DNA of 6,827 nt, taken from Bacillota bacterium. GTDB taxonomy: Bacteria; Bacillota; Sulfobacillia; Symbiobacteriales; Symbiobacteriaceae. The notes below the pieces were generated by a model. The model did not search any database and was not told where the DNA came from. It saw only the letters and a list, made by a program, of their open reading frames with translations. The translations under genes and the position numbers were made by a program. How positions within the stretch are numbered: position 1 is the stretch's first letter; the number at the start of each line of letters is the position of its first letter. Below are positions 1 to 6,827 of this stretch, piece by piece. Where the stretch lies: the NCBI GenBank assembly GCA_028287415.1, contig JAQBPS010000390.1:1-6827 (forward strand), written 5' to 3'.

Positions 1-22
1 ATAAAATCAGACTAATGCCCGG

Positions 23-2062
<2,040 letters not shown>

Positions 2063-2071
2063 CCGGCCTCG

Positions 2072-2077
2072 CTCCTT
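2072..2077 (-). promoter_or_regulatory. Ribosome binding site fixing a GTG start
   Basis: On the minus strand AAGGAG lies 9 bases upstream of GTG at 2062. This supports the GTG over the in-frame ATG at 2122, which would place extra residues over the intergenic hairpin side and has no clear site of its own. Confidence 0.75.
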
Positions 2078-2109
2078 GTTCGCCTCGTCAAATGTACCCC
2101 ACAATACAG

Positions 2110-2135
2110 CGCCCGGCACCAAACGGTGCCGGGCG
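2110..2135 (-). terminator. Perfect 11-bp hairpin between two minus-strand genes
   Basis: CGCCCGGCACC (2110-2120) and GGTGCCGGGCG (2125-2135) pair perfectly around a 4-base loop. The element sits 8 bp past the stop of the DUF3794-like gene and 47 bp before the next gene's start. There is no T-run on either side, so complete intrinsic termination is doubtful. A partial terminator or an mRNA-stabilising 3' hairpin giving unequal expression of the two genes fits better. Confidence 0.6.
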
Positions 2136-2143
2136 AGGTGGTT

Positions 2144-2860
2144 CTAGCCCATGATGCTGCCGGGCCGCCTGGTGATGAAGACGCTGCTGGGGAGCCCTGT
2201 GTTGGTCATACACGGGGATTCCGGGCATTCCGGGATCGGCGTGAACCCCGGGCAGATATTGTCTGCGTTGGGTGTGATCGTCACTTGCCGATTGCGAATG
2301 CTCTTCGCCTGTATCAAGATGCAAACCTTTTCTTCAAACTGATCGGCCATGGTGTCGCCATCGACATCAATGAGCAGTTCTCTTTCGGCTTCGATACAGG
2401 CGTTTTCAATGAGGCACGTATCGCCAGGGCAGGCGCCGGGTACGGGAATGCAAGCGCCGAACGGGCAGTCGACGACCAGGTCGAGGGTCTCGGCCAGGGT
2501 CAATGTGCAGTCGGCGCCGGTCAGCAGTGCCGTCTCAGAGACGGTCGTCAGCGAGGCGAACTTGAAGAGCAGATCCTTGTGCAGGACGCCGTTGACAAGA
2601 ATCTTGTTAGTAAAGACCTCGCACTCCGTGATCGTCACCCGCTTGGAGAGGACGACGACCTCGATGGGTTCGAGTGTCGCGCTGGTGAGAATGCCGGCCG
2701 CGGCGCCCGCAGCAGCCAGGGCGGCGAGGTCAATGACGATTCTCTCCAGGACTTCTGTTTCACCGATACCGGACACGGACGGTGCGGCGATGCAGATGGG
2801 CTCAGTTTGGCTCGGGCGAACCAGGTTTTGGCGTGTCACGGGCTGGTATTCGACTGTCAT
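2144..2860 (-). CDS. DUF3794 (SPOCS)-like cysteine-rich protein, possible spore-coat component
   Basis: The 238-aa product has no signal peptide or membrane span. Residues 77-101 (VTITECEVFTNKILVNGVLHKDLLFKF, split here as VTITECEVF and NKILVNGVLHKDLLFK) carry the pattern typical of DUF3794/SPOCS domains, the modules of SipL and clostridial coat proteins: a strand, then a V.G.LHK.L.. turn. A later strand pair around 180-195 (CILIQAKSIRNRQVTI) could complete the fold. Residues 165-176 read DVDGDTMADQFE, matching the DxDGDxxxDxxE form of a calcium-binding loop. There are 12 cysteines, mostly after residue 118, suggesting disulfide cross-linking. Residues 45-61 are a small Ala/Gly-rich stretch. 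The ATG at 2860 is chosen because GAGGAGGGA lies upstream (GGAGG 12 bases away); longer in-frame reading to 3031 would run through the divergent intergenic region and into the next gene. The gene is first of a minus-strand pair and divergent from the 2974 gene. Family call by eye, moderate certainty. Confidence 0.75.
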   Translation of the reverse strand: MTVEYQPVTRQNLVRPSQTEPICIAAPSVSGIGETEVLERIVIDLAALAAAGAAAGILTSATLEPIEVVVLSKRVTITECEVFTNKILVNGVLHKDLLFKFASLTTVSETALLTGADCTLTLAETLDLVVDCPFGACIPVPGACPGDTCLIENACIEAERELLIDVDGDTMADQFEEKVCILIQAKSIRNRQVTITPNADNICPGFTPIPECPESPCMTNTGLPSSVFITRRPGSIMG

Positions 2861-2917
2861 GAACTGCCATTCCCTCCTCATGGGGTCTGCTAACATAATA
2901 CGTGGGGGCCGTGGCGG

Positions 2918-2951
2918 TGACACACCAGGCGCCCGCAAATATGATGTGTCA
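2918..2951. promoter_or_regulatory. Inverted repeat in the divergent intergenic region
   Basis: TGACACA (2918-2924) and TGTGTCA (2945-2951) form a 7-bp dyad separated by 20 bases, centred in the 113-bp gap between the divergent genes starting at 2860 and 2974. The position suits an operator serving both directions, but arms of this length could arise by chance. No convincing -35/-10 pair was found on either strand; CATAAT at 2894-2899 is an isolated -10-like box. Confidence 0.3.
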
Positions 2952-2959
2952 GGAGCCGC

Positions 2960-2971
2960 AAGGAGGTGATC
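2960..2971 (+). promoter_or_regulatory. Full-length Shine-Dalgarno sequence
   Basis: AAGGAGGTGATC matches the complement of the usual bacterial 16S rRNA 3' end over all 12 bases and lies just before the ATG at 2974 (7 bases from the GGAGG core). It settles the start against an in-frame ATG at 2902 and predicts high translation initiation. Confidence 0.9.
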
Positions 2972-2973
2972 GC

Positions 2974-3765
2974 ATGAACAGGCTTGAGAGGCAGCCTCTG
3001 TGGATTTTGCTGGCGTGTGCAGGCGTTTCACTGATCACTTACAGCCTTACGTTGCTACCGACTGCGGTGACATTTTTAGTGGTAGGTCTCTTGGCTATCG
3101 GGGGTGCAATCACGTGGCTCTACCGGCCTCGGGCAGTGGAGCAAGTGGTGAAAGCAAGCGAACCTGCGGTCCAGCTGAGTCAGCCTGTGGCCCAGGTCAG
3201 TGAGCCTGCGGCCCAGGTCAGTGAGCCTGTGGCCCAGGTGAGTGAGCCTGTGGCCCAGGTGAGTGAGCCTGCGGCCCAGGCCAGTGAACCTACGGCCCAG
3301 GTGAGTGAGCCTGCGGTCCAGGTCAGTGAGCCTGCGGCCGACCCGGGACCGGTCAGTGCCCCCGAAGCGCCCAGTGGTCCGGCACCTGGCGAGACGATCG
3401 CACTGCTGCCTGAGCAATGGCAAATGCTGCAACGGTGGATGGAGATGGCGGCGCAGGCCCAGCCCCAGGCCCAGCCTGAGCCCCAGGCCCAGGCCCAGCC
3501 CGTTGCTGACACCTGGGCCCCGCCCCCGGCGGCAGATGCCTCGGCCCCGCCCCTCCCCGAACCCCCGCCCGCACCGCAGGCACCAGCGCTGCCGCCTGAC
3601 CCGCCGCCCGTCCCCGTCGAGGACACCCCGACCCCTGCGCCCCCGGTCGCATCGCCGCCACGTAAGGCGGCGCCGGTCTTTGCGCAGGCGACGACGTACC
3701 AGGACGGCGAGGTCACGAAGCACACCCAGATCACACTCAGGCTAAGCGGGCGCTCGCACCGCTAG
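2974..3765 (+). CDS. Membrane-hairpin protein with heptapeptide repeats and Pro-rich tail
   Basis: The 263-aa product belongs to no family I recognise. Residues 8-28 and 30-50 are two hydrophobic helices joined by a Pro-containing turn. Basic residues flank both ends (MNRLER; RPR at 51-53), so the positive-inside rule predicts a hairpin with both termini in the cytoplasm. Residues 62-117 are eight copies of a 7-residue unit, consensus SEPAAQV, plus a partial ninth (118-122). Residues 140-160 (ETIALLPEQWQ then MLQRWMEMAA) are the only non-repetitive helix-like patch and may be a binding segment. Residues 161-176 are Gln/Ala/Pro repeats, 180-230 are Pro-rich, and the tail 236-263 returns to normal composition with a basic end. 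The start is set by the 12-base Shine-Dalgarno at 2960. It is transcribed alone, divergent from the DUF3794-like gene and ended by the terminator at 3772. A structural or scaffold role at a membrane is inference only. Confidence 0.8.
   Translation: MNRLERQPLWILLACAGVSLITYSLTLLPTAVTFLVVGLLAIGGAITWLYRPRAVEQVVKASEPAVQLSQPVAQVSEPAAQVSEPVAQVSEPVAQVSEPAAQASEPTAQVSEPAVQVSEPAADPGPVSAPEAPSGPAPGETIALLPEQWQMLQRWMEMAAQAQPQAQPEPQAQAQPVADTWAPPPAADASAPPLPEPPPAPQAPALPPDPPPVPVEDTPTPAPPVASPPRKAAPVFAQATTYQDGEVTKHTQITLRLSGRSHR
3157..3339 (+). repeat. 21-bp tandem repeat array, eight copies plus a partial
   Basis: Units of 21 bp run from 3157 to 3324, with a 15-bp partial to 3339. The consensus starts AGTGAGCCTGCGGCCCAGGT. 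Units at 3220-3240 and 3241-3261 are identical, while the first and seventh are the most diverged. Unit length is a multiple of three, so copy-number change keeps the frame, and reading frames on the opposite strand are repetitive by consequence. Confidence 0.95.
3454..3501 (+). repeat. Gln-Ala-Pro low-complexity repeat
   Basis: Short CAGGCCCAGCCC-type units encode residues 161-176, an alternation of QAQP, QPEP and QAQAQP. The array is separated from the 21-bp repeats by a non-repetitive helix-like segment and leads into the Pro-rich tail. Confidence 0.7.
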
Positions 3766-3771
3766 CCACAT

Positions 3772-3805
3772 ACAGCGCCGCCCATCAGGACGGCGCTGTT
3801 TTTTT
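3772..3805 (+). terminator. Rho-independent terminator
   Basis: ACAGCGCCG (3772-3780) pairs perfectly with CGGCGCTGT (3791-3799) around a 10-base loop and is followed at once by a run of seven T (3799-3805). It starts 6 bp after the stop of the repeat protein gene and isolates it from the glycosyltransferase-manC unit. Confidence 0.93.
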
Positions 3806-3836
3806 AACGCCCCGGGGCGGCGCTGTCCGTGCCGCA

Positions 3837-3866
3837 TAGACTGAGAGCGTTATCGCCCTGCATAAT
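3837..3866 (+). promoter_or_regulatory. Possible sigma-A type promoter for the glycosyltransferase-manC unit
   Basis: TAGACT (3837-3842, 4 of 6 to TTGACA) and CATAAT (3861-3866, 5 of 6 to TATAAT) are 18 bp apart, between the terminator at 3772 and the start at 3896. Some promoter is expected here, since the terminator blocks read-through. The boxes are only moderate matches. Confidence 0.4.
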
Positions 3867-3895
3867 GAGCCTGCACACGGAGGATCAGAGCGGCC

Positions 3896-5305
3896 ATGAA
3901 CGTACGGTTGAGCCTGTGCATGATTGTCCGGAACGAAGCGGAGGAACTCCCCCGCTGCCTGCAGAGCGTGCAGGGGTTGGTCGATGAACTGGTGGTTGTT
4001 GACACCGGCTCACAGGATGGGACGGTGGACGTCGCTCGCCGGTATGGCGCCCTCATCAGGGAGATCCCATGGCAGAATGACTTTGCGGCTGCACGCAACG
4101 TAGCGCTGAGCCTCGCTTCGGGCGAGTGGATTCTCTGGCTTGACGCCGATGAGGAACTCCTCCCCGAGAGCCGCGAATGCTTGCCTTCCTTGCTGTCCGC
4201 CGGCGATACCGAGGGTTACTTTATCCAGCTTCACAACCTGCTCGGCTCCCGGGCCGACCCCGAAACAGAGGTCGCCCTGCTCTTCCGGCTCTGGCGCAAC
4301 CGGCCGGAATACCGGTTCGTCGGCACGGTTCACGAGCAGATCCTCCCCGCGATCCGGTCCGTCAATCCGCAGGCCAAGGTGGCCCACAGTCCTCTCCAGG
4401 TCATGCATTACGGCTACCTGCGTGAACACGTGGCAGCCAAAGGCAAGGAGAACCGCAACCTTGCGTTGCTGGAGGAGGGGCTGCGAGCGCAGCCCAATGA
4501 TCCGTTCCTCCGCTTTAACCTGGGTATCGAGCACTTCGTACAGCGACGCTTCCCGCAGGCCCGCGACGCCTTTGAACGCTCGCTGGACCGGGTCCACTCA
4601 GACGCCCTCTGGCGCCCGCGGTTGGTGAAAGGGTATGCGGCCACACTCTGCGAACTCGCCCGCTGGGATGAGGCTTTCGCCTTTCTCGGCGTGGAGCGCC
4701 GGCGCTATCCGGACTATACCGACCTGACCTATGTGGCAGGTGTGGCGCACAGTGTGCTGGGCCACCACGAGGCCGCAATTTCGGTTTTCCGGGCCTGCCT
4801 GGAGCGGGGGCCGGCGCCGTGCCCGCCGTATACCGCTGTCGACCGCGAGGCGGGCGGCTGCAAGGCACACCTGGCTCTGGGCAAGGAGTACGAGGCCATC
4901 GGACGCTACCCAGACGCCCTTCAGGAATACGCAAGCGCCGCGATGGCGAAGCCTCGCTGGGGGGAGGCCCTGCGCTGCCTCGCTACCCTGATGAGCAAGC
5001 GGGTCGACGATGAGACCATGCTCCGTGTGCTGCAGGCGTTTTTCCCGGATGCCACGGACGCTGATCAGATAAAGATTGCGGCATTGCTGGCCTACACAGG
5101 GCGCTATCAGCTGGCGCTTGAGCGGCTGTCGCCCCTGGACGCGGCCGGCAGGCTTGACCGGGGTGGCCGTTACACGCTGGCGCTGTGCCTGACAAAACTT
5201 GGCCGGTCGGCTGATGCGCTCACGATTCTAGGGGAGGACTGGGCAGGCAGCCCCCTCGAGGGGCAGGTAAAGGCGCTCGCCCGCTCGCTCACATCTGAGG
5301 CCTGA
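3896..5305 (+). CDS. Family 2 glycosyltransferase with TPR-like C-terminal half
   Basis: The 469-aa product is predicted to transfer a sugar from a nucleotide donor; acceptor and donor cannot be read from the sequence. The GT-A domain occupies about residues 1-180: LSLCMIVRNE (5-14), the nucleotide-binding VVVDTGSQDGT (33-43), the DxD-type metal motif LDADEE (82-87), GTVHE (143-147) and HYGY (171-174). This arrangement is that of the SunS-like GT2 group common in Bacillota. Residues from about 187 to the end are helical pairs with TPR spacing, such as the segments around 199-232, 245-270, 277-303, 324-352 and 393-446, suggesting a protein-binding or acceptor-presenting surface. There is no membrane segment, so it should act in the cytoplasm. 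The ATG at 3896 has GGAGG 12 bases upstream (3879-3883) and begins directly at the first GT-A strand. The stop is 15 bp before manC, indicating one operon. Confidence 0.92.
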   Translation: MNVRLSLCMIVRNEAEELPRCLQSVQGLVDELVVVDTGSQDGTVDVARRYGALIREIPWQNDFAAARNVALSLASGEWILWLDADEELLPESRECLPSLLSAGDTEGYFIQLHNLLGSRADPETEVALLFRLWRNRPEYRFVGTVHEQILPAIRSVNPQAKVAHSPLQVMHYGYLREHVAAKGKENRNLALLEEGLRAQPNDPFLRFNLGIEHFVQRRFPQARDAFERSLDRVHSDALWRPRLVKGYAATLCELARWDEAFAFLGVERRRYPDYTDLTYVAGVAHSVLGHHEAAISVFRACLERGPAPCPPYTAVDREAGGCKAHLALGKEYEAIGRYPDALQEYASAAMAKPRWGEALRCLATLMSKRVDDETMLRVLQAFFPDATDADQIKIAALLAYTGRYQLALERLSPLDAAGRLDRGGRYTLALCLTKLGRSADALTILGEDWAGSPLEGQVKALARSLTSEA

Positions 5306-5310
5306 AGGGA
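5305..5310 (+). promoter_or_regulatory. Ribosome binding site of manC
   Basis: AAGGGA lies 10 bases before the ATG at 5321. An alternative in-frame GTG at 5312 would be only one base from this site, so the ATG is preferred. The site begins on the last base of the preceding gene's stop codon, which suggests coupled translation. Confidence 0.6.
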
Positions 5311-5320
5311 AGTGCGAGGG

Positions 5321-6763
5321 ATGCCACTGCTGCGGTCGCAGGTGAAGATCGTACTGATGGCAGGGGGGCGGGGTGAACGGTTCTGGCCCAGGTCGACCCG
5401 GACGCTGCCAAAACAGTTTCTCCAGGTGGACGGTGACAAGTCGTTGCTCCGCCGGACGTTTGAGCGGGCTGCCCTGCTGGTGCCCGTTCCGGCGATCTAT
5501 GTGGTGACGGGCCACGACTACCAGCACCTCACCCGGCAAGAGCTGCCGGAGCTGCCGGAGGAGAACCTGATCCTGGAGCCGGTCGGGCGAAATACGGCGC
5601 CCGCACTGGGGCTGGCCGCCCTGTGGCTGGAGCGGTCGGAGCCGGACACGATCCTGGTGGCGCTGCCGTCTGACCACCACATCACGGGTGAGGGCAAGTT
5701 TCATGCCACGCTGCTGGCGGCCGTGGAGGCGGCGCGCGACGGTCACCTGGTCACGGTGGGGGTCACGCCCACGCGGCCGGAGACGGGGTACGGCTACATT
5801 CATCTCGGCCCGGTCGTCAAGCAGCAGGAGAGCTTTCCCGTCTACCGGGTCGCCCGTTTTGAGGAGAAGCCGGACGCAGCCACCGCCACGCGCTACGTCG
5901 AGAGCGGCGAGTACCTGTGGAACAGCGGTATGCTGATCTGCCAGACGGCAACGCTCCGGCAGGAGATCGCCCGCTACCTGCCCAAGGTGGCCGACGTGCT
6001 GCGGGATCTGGATGCTGAGTCACCGCAAATCGCTGACCTGTGCGATCGCCTGCTCATCCACTTTCCCGACATGCCGGCGATCTCAATCGACTATGGCGTG
6101 CTGGAGCGATCAGACAGCGTGGTCGCCCTGCCTGCCTACTTTGGCTGGAACGACGTGGGCGACTGGGCCGCGCTCGGGCGCCTCCTCCCACAGGATGAGC
6201 ACGGCAACACCGTGCAGGGCGATGCCCTGCTGCACGAGTCGCACGGGTTGATTGTCGATGTGGGTTCGGGGCGGCTCGTTGTGACGGTCGGCGTGAACGA
6301 TCTGATCGTCGTGGATACGCCAAGGGCGGTGCTGATCTGTGCCAGGGAGCAGGCGCAGGCTGTACGCAGCGTCGCCCGGATCGGCTCCTCCTTTGTCGAG
6401 GCCCTGGAACAGGCGCTGCTGCCCGAGGGCGAGGTAGTGCTGAAGCCGTGGGGCCGTGAAATCTGGTGGGCGGTCAACGCGGTGTTCCGCGCGAAAGTGC
6501 TGGAGGTGCGGGCCGGTCATTCCCTGAGCCTTGCGGCAGGTGAGCGCAGCCATGAGACGATTTGCTGTCAGGCCGGCATGGGGCGGCTGGGCGCCGGCGA
6601 TCAGTGGCAGGTACTCCAGCCCGGAAGCGTCGTCACCCTGGCGCCAGGCCGGGTGCAGCGGCTGGAGGCGCGCACCCCCCTCACACTGATCACGGTCGCC
6701 ACCGCCGATGCGGCAGATCTGCTTGAGCGGGCAGATGAGTACGGCCATGCCGGTGGCGCCTGA
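5321..6763 (+). CDS. manC: Mannose-1-phosphate guanylyltransferase with C-terminal cupin-like domain
   Basis: The enzyme makes GDP-mannose from mannose-1-phosphate and GTP in the cytoplasm and so feeds Gmd at the other end of the window. The 480-aa length is that of the two-domain ManC/AlgA type. The nucleotidyltransferase domain shows the signature AGGRGERFWPRS (14-25) through LPKQF (29-33), EPVGRNTAPAL (86-96), PSDHHI (116-121), FEEKP (180-184), WNSGM (200-204), DYGVLE (258-263 region) and WNDVGDW (276-282). A beta-helix-like linker follows (about 290-345). Residues 370-460 align with the type II phosphomannose isomerase cupin (LKPWGREIWW, then LSL at 402-404), but the metal-binding histidines appear replaced: G407, E408 and R409 stand where HHH is usual, and Q446 where the later His is usual. 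Isomerase activity is therefore doubtful while guanylyltransferase activity looks intact. It is 15 bp downstream of the glycosyltransferase and overlaps the next start by one base. Confidence 0.95.
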   Translation: MPLLRSQVKIVLMAGGRGERFWPRSTRTLPKQFLQVDGDKSLLRRTFERAALLVPVPAIYVVTGHDYQHLTRQELPELPEENLILEPVGRNTAPALGLAALWLERSEPDTILVALPSDHHITGEGKFHATLLAAVEAARDGHLVTVGVTPTRPETGYGYIHLGPVVKQQESFPVYRVARFEEKPDAATATRYVESGEYLWNSGMLICQTATLRQEIARYLPKVADVLRDLDAESPQIADLCDRLLIHFPDMPAISIDYGVLERSDSVVALPAYFGWNDVGDWAALGRLLPQDEHGNTVQGDALLHESHGLIVDVGSGRLVVTVGVNDLIVVDTPRAVLICAREQAQAVRSVARIGSSFVEALEQALLPEGEVVLKPWGREIWWAVNAVFRAKVLEVRAGHSLSLAAGERSHETICCQAGMGRLGAGDQWQVLQPGSVVTLAPGRVQRLEARTPLTLITVATADAADLLERADEYGHAGGA

Positions 6764-6827
6764 TGGTCGCCGTCATCTATCAGTCGGTCTTCTACAATGC
6801 CAGCGGCTATGCCACCGAGTCCCGGGG
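6763..6827 (+). CDS. Start of a possible glycosyltransferase (partial, runs off the window)
   Basis: An ATG overlaps the TGA stop of manC by one base (TGATG) and opens a frame that stays open to the window end: MVAVIYQSVFYNASGYATESR. The opening strand followed by an SGYAxExR segment is reminiscent of the N-terminus of GT-B glycosyltransferases (family 4 type), where a Gly-rich loop follows the first beta strand. No good Shine-Dalgarno precedes it, so translation would depend on coupling to manC. Only 21 codons are visible, so the reading frame is likely but the function is tentative. Confidence 0.55.
   Translation, partial: MVAVIYQSVFYNASGYATESR

Noticed and set aside
2894..2899. CATAAT as -10 box of the repeat-protein gene
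   Set aside because: No acceptable -35 hexamer lies 16-18 bp upstream, so it was not listed as a promoter.
3157..3339. CRISPR-like array
   Set aside because: Repeats are directly adjacent with no spacers and are in frame within a coding sequence.
3076..3723. Long minus-strand repeat-containing frames opposite the 21-bp array
   Set aside because: The 21-bp period keeps every frame open and repetitive; the plus frame has the 12-base Shine-Dalgarno, membrane helices and a terminator.
5252..5263. 12-bp palindrome CCCCTCGAGGGG
   Set aside because: It has no loop, lies inside the glycosyltransferase coding region and is explained by codon choice in GC-rich DNA.

Overview
The window is GC-rich and reads as a chromosome segment of a high-GC, spore-forming Bacillota, broadly Symbiobacterium-like. 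Three things point there. The Shine-Dalgarno sequences are strong (one is a perfect 12-base match to the 16S 3' end). One protein carries a segment that looks like the SPOCS/DUF3794 domain of spore-coat and sporulation proteins. The base composition is high GC throughout. The taxon is inferred from these traits, not from a marker gene.

Layout, left to right. Bases 1-164 are a non-coding leader with a 9-bp-period repeat and a long hairpin. Next comes gmd (GDP-mannose 4,6-dehydratase, + strand, 165-1199). It ends tail to tail, with a 4-bp overlap, against a minus-strand pair: a DUF3794-like, cysteine-rich protein (2860 to 2144), followed downstream by a 288-aa protein (2062 to 1196) that looks like a degenerate N-acetylmuramoyl-L-alanine amidase fold with a Pro/Ala/Gln tail. 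A perfect 11-bp hairpin lies between these two genes. Diverging from the DUF3794-like gene is a 263-aa membrane-hairpin protein (2974-3765) with eight copies of a 7-residue repeat and a Pro-rich tail, closed by a clear intrinsic terminator. After a short promoter-like gap, a second + strand unit holds a family-2 glycosyltransferase with a TPR-like C-terminal half (3896-5305), manC (mannose-1-phosphate guanylyltransferase with a cupin tail, 5321-6763), and the first 21 codons of another ORF, possibly a glycosyltransferase, coupled to manC by a 1-base stop/start overlap.

How the genes may work together. ManC makes GDP-mannose from mannose-1-phosphate and GTP. Gmd converts it to GDP-4-keto-6-deoxymannose, the precursor of GDP-rhamnose, GDP-fucose, 6-deoxytalose or perosamine. 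The glycosyltransferases would then build a deoxyhexose- or mannose-containing surface glycan. The minus-strand DUF3794-like gene, the pseudo-amidase and the repeat protein sit inside this sugar cluster. That makes a spore-surface or cell-envelope glycan locus with its own structural proteins a reasonable working idea. The sugar genes are secure, but the three central proteins are poorly characterised and their link to the glycan is inference from position.
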